Shown: one piece after another, positions 1-6,829 of the stretch
How positions within the stretch are numbered: position 1 is the first letter of the stretch
Layout of the letters: each line of letters starts with the position of its first letter
NCBI GenBank assembly: GCA_000437255.1
Contig: FR899049.1
Span: 1 to 9,689, forward strand
Source of the DNA: Ruminococcus sp. CAG:403
Lineage (GTDB): Bacteria > Bacillota > Clostridia > Oscillospirales > Ruminococcaceae
Direction of reading: 5' to 3'
Length of the DNA: 9,689 bases
Notes under the pieces: model-generated
What the model was told of the DNA's origin: nothing
The model's database searches: none
What the model saw: the letters and a program-made list of their open reading frames with translations, nothing else
Program-made: the position numbers and the translations under genes

Positions 1-63
1 TTTTTCGCTATGAACACAAGCTCTCAATATCCGTAAAAATCACAATCCAAAACAAATCTTATT

Positions 64-891
64 TTAGAACCATTTTTTCTTTTTAAAAATGATATACCAA
101 ATTGCACTCACCAAAATGCATACTGCAATCAAAAATGGATAACCGTATCGCCATTTCAACTCTGGCATTTGAAAATTCATTCCATACCAGCCAACAATTA
201 GGGTTAACGGAAGAAAAATAGAAGTTACCATTGTAAATACTTTCATTAAATTGTTCTGTTCAATTTCAATTTGCGATTGATAAGATTCCCGTACCTGATG
301 AATATATTCCCAAAGATACATAGATTGTGAAGAAAGACGAACGGTACGATTTCGCAAAATTTCAAAATATCGAAGACAATTTTCACTAATTAACAAGTTA
401 TCATTGTCACAAAGTTCCCCAAAAAGAAAATCCAGCTGATCGTAATATTTTTTCGTGCGATTGATTTTGATACGGATTCGTGTGATGGTTTCTCGCAATT
501 CATTTTTTGTTCCATCTGACACATCGTCGTCTAATTGAGAAACTTGTTCTTCCAATCCCTCTAGATATTTGGTGGATCCTCGTAATAGATTTTTAAAGAA
601 TAAATACATTGCATATTCATTTGTTTCTGCTGATACAAAGCACTTTTTAGCTGCTGTGTAGGCTGCTTCATTTTCACAAATATAGAACAAATCATCATGG
701 TCAATATAAATTAAAACTTGAGATGGCTTAGATGTTTCATCTGTAAGATCTTGCCAGTCAAATGCCACAATGCTGTGTGTATTAAAGCTTTCATATGTTT
801 CAACCAGTCCTTCTGCAATATAGGCAACAATAGATGGTTCCATGTTTGTGGCAAAGTCTGTAATTTGATCCAAATAAATGACTTTTTGCAT
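64..891 (-). CDS. corA: CorA-family magnesium/divalent cation transporter
   Basis: This 275-residue protein fits the CorA family of pentameric inner-membrane channels for Mg2+ (sometimes Co2+ or Ni2+). The N-terminal part (about 1-205) is soluble and charged, with a long helical stretch around 100-205 expected to form the cytoplasmic funnel. Two hydrophobic segments close the protein, at about 216-236 and 253-270. The family signature YGMNF sits at the end of the first one, with the GMN triplet at residues 237-239. It is followed by the usual MPEL loop, and a basic KKKK tail follows the second segment. It is shorter than the roughly 316-residue enterobacterial CorA, which is common in Bacillota. 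The ATG is preceded by GGAG about 8 bases upstream, and a consensus promoter lies behind it. It is a single-gene unit divergent from the next operon. Family assignment is firm; ion preference is not shown by the sequence. Confidence 0.93.
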   Translation of the reverse strand: MQKVIYLDQITDFATNMEPSIVAYIAEGLVETYESFNTHSIVAFDWQDLTDETSKPSQVLIYIDHDDLFYICENEAAYTAAKKCFVSAETNEYAMYLFFKNLLRGSTKYLEGLEEQVSQLDDDVSDGTKNELRETITRIRIKINRTKKYYDQLDFLFGELCDNDNLLISENCLRYFEILRNRTVRLSSQSMYLWEYIHQVRESYQSQIEIEQNNLMKVFTMVTSIFLPLTLIVGWYGMNFQMPELKWRYGYPFLIAVCILVSAIWYIIFKKKKWF

Positions 892-929
892 TGTGTTCTC
901 CGTTTCTCATGAAAAATATAATATGGTTC

Positions 930-958
930 ATTATAACATGCAATTTGTAGAATTGCAA
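930..958 (-). promoter_or_regulatory. Sigma-A promoter of the corA gene
   Basis: On the minus strand, TTGCAA (958-953) and a perfect TATAAT (935-930) are separated by exactly 17 bases. The -10 box is about 40 bases before the corA start codon, giving a short leader of roughly 30 bases. There is no room for a Mg2+ riboswitch such as the M-box, so magnesium control by leader RNA is unlikely. The call rests on motif match, spacing and position. Confidence 0.75.
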
Positions 959-1038
959 GAATCTCTATTGGATAACATATATTTTTAAAGCAGTTCCTTT
1001 GGAATAAAATAAATTTATCAAATAAAATTTATGTTTTA

Positions 1039-1067
1039 TTGACAATTAAAATGAACTTTGTTATAAT
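1039..1067 (+). promoter_or_regulatory. Sigma-A promoter of the TIM-barrel/yqeG/vanW operon
   Basis: A perfect TTGACA (1039-1044) and a perfect TATAAT (1062-1067) are separated by 17 bases, which predicts strong housekeeping transcription starting near 1074. The leader to the first start codon is about 86 bases. It holds a short palindrome, GGAATGTTCC (1082-1091), close to the predicted start of transcription, but no riboswitch that I can recognise. The -35 box lies in the right arm of an AT-only inverted repeat (1021-1027 and 1034-1040), which is probably just local AT richness. Confidence 0.85.
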
Positions 1068-1159
1068 AAAAGTAATAGACGGGAATGTTCCGAATTTATC
1101 TTGTTTTATAGATTATTCTGAACAGTAAGGAAGTGTAAAAATAATTTTAGGATGGATGT

Positions 1160-1849
1160 ATGATGAAACAGAATCCGATATTAATTGTCATGTTAACTTA
1201 TAAGGATCGAACAGTAGCAAATGCGTATGATATTTTTGAGCAATGCAAAAATTCGCAAGCAGAATTTTGGGGATTCAAAGAAGAAGGACTTCCCTTTTCT
1301 GAAATGAAACAACTCTATGCATTTATGAAAGCATGTGGAAAGAAAACGGCTTTGGAAGTTGTTGCATATACAGAGTCAGAATGTCTTGATGGCGCAAAAA
1401 TGGCATTAGAATGTGGATGCAACATTTTAATGGGAACACTGTTTTTTGATTCTGTCAATGCTTTTTGTCAAACTCATCATTTAAATTACATGCCGTTTGT
1501 TGGATCGATTACAGGACGACCTTCTATTTTAACAGGAACCATTGACGAAATGGTTGCAGAAGCAAATCGTTACTTAGAAAAGGGCGTGTATGGTATTGAT
1601 CTACTTGGATATCGATATATAGGGAATGCTGCTGCATTGAATCAACAATTGGTAAATCAGGTGCCTGCACCAGTTTGTCTTGCTGGAAGTGTTAACAGTT
1701 ATCAGCGCTTAGACGAAATCAAGCAAGCTGCTCCATGGGCATTTACCATTGGAAGTGCATTTTTTGAAAAGAAATTTGGAGAAACATTTCGCGAACAAAT
1801 CGATGCAGTTTGCAATTATATGAAAGAAAAAGAACCAATTACTTTGTAA
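1160..1849 (+). CDS. Uncharacterised TIM-barrel-like protein with C-terminal phosphate-binding motifs
   Basis: I do not recognise this 229-residue protein by name. Its pattern of alternating hydrophobic strands and amphipathic helices suggests a beta/alpha barrel: ILIVMLTY (strand 1), KTALEVVAY (about residue 65), a CGCNILMG strand near 95, YMPFVGSI near 115, and GVYGIDLLGY near 150. The end is the most telling part. LAGSVNS (Gly-Ser at 176-177) followed by AFTIGSAFF (Gly-Ser at 198-199) resembles the paired loops that hold a substrate phosphate in barrels such as HisA, TrpC/TrpF, ribulose-phosphate epimerase and NanE. A sugar-phosphate or similar ligand is therefore an inference, not a finding. 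No signal peptide or membrane segment is seen. Two adjacent ATGs (1160, 1163) follow AGGATGG, so the start may shift by one codon. It is first in an operon with a HAD phosphatase and a VanW protein, 17 bases before the next gene. Confidence 0.8.
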   Translation: MMKQNPILIVMLTYKDRTVANAYDIFEQCKNSQAEFWGFKEEGLPFSEMKQLYAFMKACGKKTALEVVAYTESECLDGAKMALECGCNILMGTLFFDSVNAFCQTHHLNYMPFVGSITGRPSILTGTIDEMVAEANRYLEKGVYGIDLLGYRYIGNAAALNQQLVNQVPAPVCLAGSVNSYQRLDEIKQAAPWAFTIGSAFFEKKFGETFREQIDAVCNYMKEKEPITL

Positions 1850-1866
1850 AGGCAGTGTGCATCGTA

Positions 1867-2436
1867 ATGTTAAAACAATTTTATCCATATGCTTATGCAG
1901 AAAGTGTTTTTGCCATTGATTATCAAAAATTATATGATAAAGGATATCGGGGCATTTTGTTTGATATTGATAATACATTGGTTCATCATGGAGATCCTTC
2001 AACAAAAGAAGTGGATGCATTGTTTCAAAAACTTCATAGGATGGGGTGGAAAACACTTTTATTAACGAATAACGATCAGGAACGTGTGGAACGTTTTATC
2101 CAAAATATTCACACCCTTTATCTTTGTGATGCAGAAAAGCCGGATCCAAGCAGCTATCAAAAAGCCATAGAGCAATTAAATTTACCGAAACAAACGGTTA
2201 TTTGTATTGGAGATCAGATTTTTACAGATATTTTGGGTGCCAATCGAAGTGGAATTGCAAGTATTCTTGTAAAATTTATTCAAATAGATGGAGAAACCAA
2301 GATTGGAAAGCGGCGGTATTTGGAACGTTTTATCTTAAAGTTCTATCGGCATAGTCCTTTCTGTCGAGATCGATTGGGAAATATCTACTTAAAAGAGGAG
2401 GATACTATATGCAACACAAATTATTCTGCGAAATAA
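1867..2436 (+). CDS. yqeG: YqeG family HAD-superfamily (class IIIA) phosphatase
   Basis: The protein belongs to the YqeG family of small HAD phosphohydrolases, whose cellular substrate is not established. All four HAD motifs are visible: DIDNT (nucleophile Asp33, acid/base Asp35), LLLTNN with Thr68, a Lys92 in AEKPD, and GDQIFTD with Asp117 and Asp122. No large cap domain is present, as usual for subclass III. I chose the ATG at 1867, giving 189 residues, because the family begins MLK-x-F-x-P just before the first helix; the frame is open upstream, and an ATG at 1810 would overlap the preceding gene by 40 bases. AAAGG lies about 13 bases upstream. Its 3' end overlaps the vanW start by 28 bases, so the two are probably translationally coupled. 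A cytoplasmic enzyme is expected. Whether it acts on the product of the upstream barrel protein is speculation. Confidence 0.9.
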   Translation: MLKQFYPYAYAESVFAIDYQKLYDKGYRGILFDIDNTLVHHGDPSTKEVDALFQKLHRMGWKTLLLTNNDQERVERFIQNIHTLYLCDAEKPDPSSYQKAIEQLNLPKQTVICIGDQIFTDILGANRSGIASILVKFIQIDGETKIGKRRYLERFILKFYRHSPFCRDRLGNIYLKEEDTICNTNYSAK

Positions 2437-3233
2437 GTCCTACTTGTTATGCAATTTCAGAGCAAAAAGAAATCTGTAAGAGATATATTAAGGATTGGTT
2501 TTGTAAACAGTCATTTGCACATACATTGGAACAAGAACATCGCTTGCCAAATATTGTTTCCAGCGAAAGTTCCCATTTAATCAAACGCGGAAAAGGCATT
2601 GATCCCAGATTGCAGCAAAACAAAGCGATCAATATTCAGCTTGCCTGTGAAAAAATCAATGGTATTTTAATTCGACCTGGTGAAGTGTTCTCCTTTTGGC
2701 GAACTGTTGGGAAAACGACCAAACGAAAAGGATATCAAGATGGACGTGTAATTGTAGGAGATCGGCTAAAGCCGGGCCTTGGCGGTGGCCTTTGTAATTT
2801 GAGCAATACCATTCATCGCTTAATTTTACATAGTCCCTTAACAGTCACAGAGTTTCATAGTCATTCTGATGCATTGGCACCAGATGCTGGAAAGCGAATT
2901 CCGTTTAGTTCCGGTACTTCTGTAAGCTATAATTATATTGATTATCGTTTTCAAAATAACACGAACCAGTGTGTACAGCTGCTTTTATGGTGTGAAAATG
3001 AAAAATTATATGGAGAACTTCGAAGTGAACATGTATTTCCACAGAAATTTGAATTAGTAGAGGAAGGCCATCATTTTCAAAAAGAAGGAAATAAGTATTA
3101 TCGTGTTTCCAAAATATATAAAGTAGCAAAAGACCGGGCAACCGGAGAGCAGATTGACAAACAACTCGTTTTGGACAATCATTCAGAAGTGATGTATGAC
3201 TATGATTTGATTCCAAAAGAATGGATTCCATAA
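2409..3233 (+). CDS. VanW family protein
   Basis: This 274-residue protein resembles VanW, the accessory protein of VanB-type glycopeptide-resistance clusters, whose biochemical role is unknown. Length is close to the roughly 275 residues of that protein. The VanW core runs from about residue 80 to 225: a PGEVFSFWRTVG strand-turn, then YQDG, then the hallmark PGLGGGLCNLSN segment, then HSPLT and later YNYIDYRFQNNT. The first 60 residues are charged, carry four cysteines (7, 13, 23, 32) and contain no signal peptide, so this version is likely cytoplasmic, unlike the larger membrane-anchored VanW/G5 proteins. No vanA/B ligase, vanH or vanX is nearby, so it should not be read as a resistance determinant. 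The ATG follows a very strong AGAGGAGGAT ribosome site placed inside yqeG. It ends one base before a terminator hairpin. Confidence 0.9.
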   Translation: MQHKLFCEISPTCYAISEQKEICKRYIKDWFCKQSFAHTLEQEHRLPNIVSSESSHLIKRGKGIDPRLQQNKAINIQLACEKINGILIRPGEVFSFWRTVGKTTKRKGYQDGRVIVGDRLKPGLGGGLCNLSNTIHRLILHSPLTVTEFHSHSDALAPDAGKRIPFSSGTSVSYNYIDYRFQNNTNQCVQLLLWCENEKLYGELRSEHVFPQKFELVEEGHHFQKEGNKYYRVSKIYKVAKDRATGEQIDKQLVLDNHSEVMYDYDLIPKEWIP

Positions 3234-3273
3234 AAAGCAGGGGTGCAGTATGTGAAATGCACCCCTGTTTTTA
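3232..3273. terminator. Bidirectional intrinsic terminator between convergent operons
   Basis: A perfect 10-base-pair stem, CAGGGGTGCA (3238-3247) with TGCACCCCTG (3258-3267), encloses a 10-base loop. It is followed by TTTTT (3268-3272) on the plus strand, and preceded by AAAAAG (3232-3237), which reads CTTTTT on the minus strand. It can therefore end both the vanW operon, whose stop codon it touches, and the C-P lyase operon, whose last stop codon is about 38 bases away. Confidence 0.93.
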
Positions 3274-3310
3274 TGTTATGTTTTGAAAAATACACTTAGT
3301 AATTTGTGTT

Positions 3311-4117
3311 TTATTTACCCAAAATAGCAAAAACACCGCTTGGTTCCGCCAAATAATCACCAATATCAACCAATATTCCTTCGTACTTTCCATGAAAGTC
3401 ACTGCCGCCAGTTAGAAATAAATCATACTTGTCAGCATATTCTTGAATGATTTTTTGATCCATCGGTTTATTGGCATGATGATGAAGTTCCAATCCATCC
3501 AACCCGTGTTTTACCAATTCTGGAATGATACAAAAATTTTGCTGCTGCCCGCTATGCGCCAAAACAGCGAATCCACCAGCATCTTTGATTGCACGAAGCG
3601 CTTCTAACGGAGATGGGTATAGAATGTCAAAGTCGCAAATTCCGCCATGTTTGAATGTAGTTTGATAAAATTTCCCAAACATATCTGGTGCTTTTCCTCG
3701 TTGTACCAAATCGTCCATGATATGCTGTTTATAGATGTACTTTCCATCTGCACGATGCAGCTGTTGCACATCGATTTCATAGCCATGTTGATTTAAAATT
3801 TCGATTTGTTTTAGAGAATTGGCATGGCGTGCTTCCAAAGTAGGATGTACAATCTGTTCTGTTACTGCTGGCTTTTGAATATTATACCCTAACATGTGAA
3901 CGCGAAAATGATTTTTATAATCATATGCAGAAATTTCAATACCTGCAAGTACCTTCAAATGCTCCGTTTCCGGAATTTGTTTACACTGAGATAGCGTGTC
4001 GTGATCAGTGATGGCAATCGCATCTAATCCATTCTGTTTGGCTCGTGCAATCAATTCAGAAATGGTAAAACTGCCGTCAGAAACAGTAGAGTGCATGTGC
4101 AAATCTGCTCGAATCAT
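3311..4117 (-). CDS. phnPP: PHP-domain phosphoribosyl 1,2-cyclic phosphate phosphodiesterase
   Basis: This 268-residue PHP (polymerase and histidinol phosphatase) hydrolase is the last gene of the C-P lyase operon. Known enzymes of this type (characterised from Eggerthella lenta) hydrolyse 5-phosphoribosyl 1,2-cyclic phosphate, first to ribose bisphosphate and then to ribose 5-phosphate and phosphate, filling the slot that unrelated PhnP holds in E. coli. Expected metal ligands are present: DLHMHSTVSDG (His7, His9, Asp14), TDHD (His39), GIEIS (Glu61), VHMLG (His74), LAHSG (His188), GSDFHG (Asp240, His242). Residues 80-160 hold the helical insert typical of small PHP phosphoesterases. The ATG overlaps the phnL stop as ATGA and has GGAGGGG 8 bases upstream. 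From sequence alone the substrate could be another nucleotide or phosphoester; the operon position makes the C-P lyase role likely. Confidence 0.87.
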   Translation of the reverse strand: MIRADLHMHSTVSDGSFTISELIARAKQNGLDAIAITDHDTLSQCKQIPETEHLKVLAGIEISAYDYKNHFRVHMLGYNIQKPAVTEQIVHPTLEARHANSLKQIEILNQHGYEIDVQQLHRADGKYIYKQHIMDDLVQRGKAPDMFGKFYQTTFKHGGICDFDILYPSPLEALRAIKDAGGFAVLAHSGQQQNFCIIPELVKHGLDGLELHHHANKPMDQKIIQEYADKYDLFLTGGSDFHGKYEGILVDIGDYLAEPSGVFAILGK

Positions 4118-4806
4118 GTAAACGTCCCCTCCGAAATATTAAAGACACGATCGCATAATCCATCCATGAATTCCAGATCGTGAAAAATTCCAATCATGCT
4201 GGTACCTTCCTGTTTTAGTTTTAACAGCATATCCTTAACCAGTATTTTGGATGTGTGATCCAGTGAAGCTGTTGGTTCATCCAGCAGCATCAGACGGGGA
4301 CGTTTGACCATGGTATGCGCCAGATTAAGTCGTAGCCGTTCTCCCCCAGAGAATGTGTTTGGATAAATATCCCATAAACTTTCCGGTAAGCAAAAATAAG
4401 ACAACATTTCTTCTGCTTTCTCTTTTGCACGAGTGTCATCCCAGCCTGTTTCCAATAATGCCTGCATGACATGTTCTTTTGCCGTTGTACGAGGCATAAC
4501 ACTTAGGAATTGGGAAACATAGCCAATCTCATGACTGCGTAGATACAGAATCTCTCGTTCTGAAGCATGTGCCAAGCTGATTTTACCGTAAGCAAGGCTA
4601 TCATAAAGGATATCCCCTTCTGTGGGCAAATAGGTGCGATGAATACATTTTAAAATCGTAGATTTTCCAGCACCAGAACGTCCTACAATTCCGATAAACT
4701 GCCCATTTTCCAGTGCGAAATTAATATTTTCACAGGAATGAATTTCTCGCTGCGCATGATGCAAATAGAAATCCTTTTTCAAATTTTTAATTTCCAAAAT
4801 ACTCAT
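4114..4806 (-). CDS. phnL: C-P lyase ABC ATPase subunit PhnL
   Basis: PhnL is a soluble ABC-type ATPase that, with PhnI, PhnG and PhnH, is required to replace adenine of ATP with the phosphonate, and it docks on PhnK in the full complex. The 230-residue protein has Walker A GRSGAGKST (42-50), a Q-loop at Gln99 (YVSQF), a signature loop FSGGERLRL (152-160), Walker B with DEPTASLD (176-183) and an H-loop FHD with His209. Length matches the family. No membrane segments exist, so it is not a transporter subunit by itself. It starts with an ATGA overlap on the phnM stop, with AGGGGG 8 bases upstream, and ends with another ATGA overlap into phnPP. The position in the operon after phnM, rather than before it, differs from E. 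coli. The GERLRL form of the signature and the position separate it from PhnK. Confidence 0.93.
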   Translation of the reverse strand: MSILEIKNLKKDFYLHHAQREIHSCENINFALENGQFIGIVGRSGAGKSTILKCIHRTYLPTEGDILYDSLAYGKISLAHASEREILYLRSHEIGYVSQFLSVMPRTTAKEHVMQALLETGWDDTRAKEKAEEMLSYFCLPESLWDIYPNTFSGGERLRLNLAHTMVKRPRLMLLDEPTASLDHTSKILVKDMLLKLKQEGTSMIGIFHDLEFMDGLCDRVFNISEGTFT

Positions 4807-5981
4807 ATAGAGTGCCCCCTGTATTCCACTCTGGATGTCGTTTTCCCATCTACCAACACATGTGTTATCACTGGATAACCATCCAAAATATCCACAATGA
4901 CAAGATCTGCTTTTTTTCCAACTTCAATGGTGCCATAGTCTTTGTCAATATGCATGGCTTTTGCTGGATTTCGAGAAACTTTATTTACCATGTCTGGCAG
5001 GGATTGTCCGTATTGGCTTTGCATGACAAACAGACTATGCAGCAATGCCTGCGGAAAATAATCCGAGCAAAGAATATCAACGCTGTCATTTTGAATGGCT
5101 TGTGCCGCAGACATGTTTCCGGAATGCGATCCACCTAACAAAATATTTGGTGCACCGGCAATGGTATAAAATCCCATGTTATGTGCAGCTTTGGCAACAT
5201 CTTCTGTAATTGGAAATTCACTAATATCAATTCCTAATTGCTGATTTAATTGCAATTTTTCTACTGTATCATCATCGTGAGAAGCTACAGTGATATGATT
5301 TTTATGTGCAAGTTCTGCCAGTTCCTGCAATTGTTCTAAAGACAGCATCTCTTTCTTTCGATGATACTCTAACACTTCTCCAAAGGTTTTTCCTTCATTC
5401 TCCATGCCATGGTATTTATCAAGCGCTTCCCGATAAATTTCTAAGTTCCGATATTGTCCTTGACCTGGGGTATGATCCATAAAAGAAATTTCATGAATCA
5501 AGTTTCGTTCAATCATATCCTTTGCAATTGCAAAAGCATCCACGTTATCAATTTCCAATCGCAGATGAAAGCGATGATGGATTAAATGGCTGCGATTTTG
5601 AATATCTGCAATCAACTCTGCCATTTCCAATACACTTTCTTTGGTACGCAAGGGGCTTTTCCCAAACAATTCGTCTTTATACAAAGAGAAAGAATGATAA
5701 ATGGTCGTAATGCCTAGCTGCAGCAACTCTTTTTCACATTCTTTTAAGGCAAGCTCAAACGAAAACTTTGCAGTAGGACGTGGAAAAATAAACTGTTCAA
5801 TCTTATCAGAATGCACATCAATCATACCAGGAAGAATATACCGTCCATGTGCATCAATTACCTGATCAGGTAATTCACTTCGTCCTCCTATTGCGAGAAT
5901 ACGGTCTTGGTCCAGCCACAATGTCTTCCCTTCTATGATTTCTGTTGGGGTCACAATTTTTCCATTTTGAATTGCGATCAT
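4803..5981 (-). CDS. phnM: Alpha-D-ribose 1-methylphosphonate 5-triphosphate diphosphatase PhnM
   Basis: PhnM is an amidohydrolase-superfamily enzyme that removes pyrophosphate from alpha-D-ribose 1-alkylphosphonate 5-triphosphate to give the substrate of PhnJ. The 392-residue protein shows a small beta domain (1-50), then the barrel with the metal site: DVHSDK (His57, Asp59), HLRLE (Glu143), MDHTPGQGQ (His170), VASHDDDT (His235), CSDYFP (Asp307). The MDHTPGQGQ and SHDDDT blocks are characteristic of PhnM rather than of adenine deaminase or dihydroorotase relatives. The C-terminal NPAKAM and GKKADLVIVD segments are standard for the superfamily. The start ATG is 14 bases after the phnK stop, and its AGGAGG ribosome site overlaps that stop codon. 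It overlaps phnL by four bases. Product and role are well supported by family and context. Confidence 0.95.
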   Translation of the reverse strand: MIAIQNGKIVTPTEIIEGKTLWLDQDRILAIGGRSELPDQVIDAHGRYILPGMIDVHSDKIEQFIFPRPTAKFSFELALKECEKELLQLGITTIYHSFSLYKDELFGKSPLRTKESVLEMAELIADIQNRSHLIHHRFHLRLEIDNVDAFAIAKDMIERNLIHEISFMDHTPGQGQYRNLEIYREALDKYHGMENEGKTFGEVLEYHRKKEMLSLEQLQELAELAHKNHITVASHDDDTVEKLQLNQQLGIDISEFPITEDVAKAAHNMGFYTIAGAPNILLGGSHSGNMSAAQAIQNDSVDILCSDYFPQALLHSLFVMQSQYGQSLPDMVNKVSRNPAKAMHIDKDYGTIEVGKKADLVIVDILDGYPVITHVLVDGKTTSRVEYRGHSI

Positions 5982-5995
5982 GTTTCTCTTTCCTC

Positions 5996-6829
5996 CTATA
6001 GCAAAGAATGTACCAGCTGTTGGGTGTAGGCGTGTTGAGGATCTTCCAGAATCTGATCCGTTAATCCACTTTCAATAATTTTCCCATCCAACATTACAAC
6101 AGTACGGTCTGCCAGCATGCGAATGACTGCTAAATCGTGAGAAACCAGTAAAATGGAAATCCCATATTTTGCCTTAATTTTTCGAATAAGATCCAGTACT
6201 TTTGCTTGAACAGACAAATCTAATCCTGTTGTAACTTCATCCAGCAATAACAACGATGGATTATTTGCCAGTGCCTTAGAAATTTGTACACGCTGCTGCA
6301 TACCACCAGAGAAATTCTTTGGTGCTTCTCCCATGCGGGAAGTAAGAATTTCCACCGCAGACAACAGCTCTTTTGCTCGTTCTGTCATATGTCCGGCACT
6401 GCGATTGCCAGCGGCAATCAATTTTTCTGCAATATTGGAGGCAGCAGAATATTCCATCCGCAATCCACGGATTGGGTTTTGATATACCATTCCCATGATG
6501 CAATTTTTAATATGGCGCTGTTCCGCAGCACTTGCCTGCCAAATGCTCTCTTCGCCGCTTTTATAATCCTGTAAATATGCTTCACCAGAAGTAGGTACAA
6601 TATCAAAATATAGACTTTGCATCAGTGTAGACTTGCCAGAACCACTTTCTCCGACAATTCCCAGTACTTCTCCAGGATAGACTTCCGCTGAAACATCATT
6701 GGCAGCCCAAACAGTCCCACAAATGGTACAGCGGTTTTTTTCCAGATGCGTCTGACAATTTGGACATCCTTTTCCGTAGCGAACTGTCAAATGCTGCACT
6801 TGCAATACTGGCTTTTCTTCATGATTCAC
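5996..6829 (-). CDS. phnK: C-P lyase ABC ATPase subunit PhnK with four-cysteine insert
   Basis: PhnK is the ATPase that binds the PhnG/H/I/J core and with PhnL forms a dual ABC module coupled to phosphonate breakdown. The 277-residue protein has Walker A GESGSGKST (60-68), Q-loop Gln117 (VYQNP), signature FSGGMQQR (173-180), Walker B with DEVTTGLD (197-204) and His231 in SHD. The Walker B Glu is kept, but the usual DEP is DEV. Unusually, CPNC-x8-CTIC (Cys22, 25, 34, 37) interrupts the N-terminal sheet before Walker A and could bind zinc; E. coli PhnK lacks it. I set the start at GTG 6829, because AAGGAGGTG lies 9 bases upstream and VNHEEKPVLQVQHL matches an ABC N-terminus. Longer in-frame starts would lie deep in phnJ. 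It overlaps phnJ by 11 bases and its stop lies in the phnM ribosome site. An oppABC-type peptide ATPase is excluded by context. Confidence 0.93.
   Translation of the reverse strand: MNHEEKPVLQVQHLTVRYGKGCPNCQTHLEKNRCTICGTVWAANDVSAEVYPGEVLGIVGESGSGKSTLMQSLYFDIVPTSGEAYLQDYKSGEESIWQASAAEQRHIKNCIMGMVYQNPIRGLRMEYSAASNIAEKLIAAGNRSAGHMTERAKELLSAVEILTSRMGEAPKNFSGGMQQRVQISKALANNPSLLLLDEVTTGLDLSVQAKVLDLIRKIKAKYGISILLVSHDLAVIRMLADRTVVMLDGKIIESGLTDQILEDPQHAYTQQLVHSLL

Noticed and set aside
1..63. Possible terminator or gene end downstream of corA
   Set aside because: No convincing GC stem with a T-run on the minus strand was found in these 63 bases; the T-run at 1-5 is at the window edge and cannot be interpreted.
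1021..1040. Inverted repeat AATAAAA/TTTTATT overlapping the -35 box
   Set aside because: Made only of A and T in an AT-rich intergenic region, where 7-base repeats arise by chance; no second copy or GC pairs to support an operator.
892..1159. Mg2+ riboswitch or other structured RNA between the divergent genes
   Set aside because: The corA leader is about 30 bases and the plus-strand leader about 86 bases, with no recognised riboswitch core or long GC-containing hairpin.
1709..2056. Minus-strand open frame of 115 codons
   Set aside because: Antisense to the barrel gene and yqeG, rich in Phe/Leu/His from AT-rich coding complement, and no domain is recognisable.
4812..5138. Plus-strand open frame of 108 codons
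   Set aside because: Antisense to phnM, whose catalytic residues are intact; the translation resembles no protein I know.
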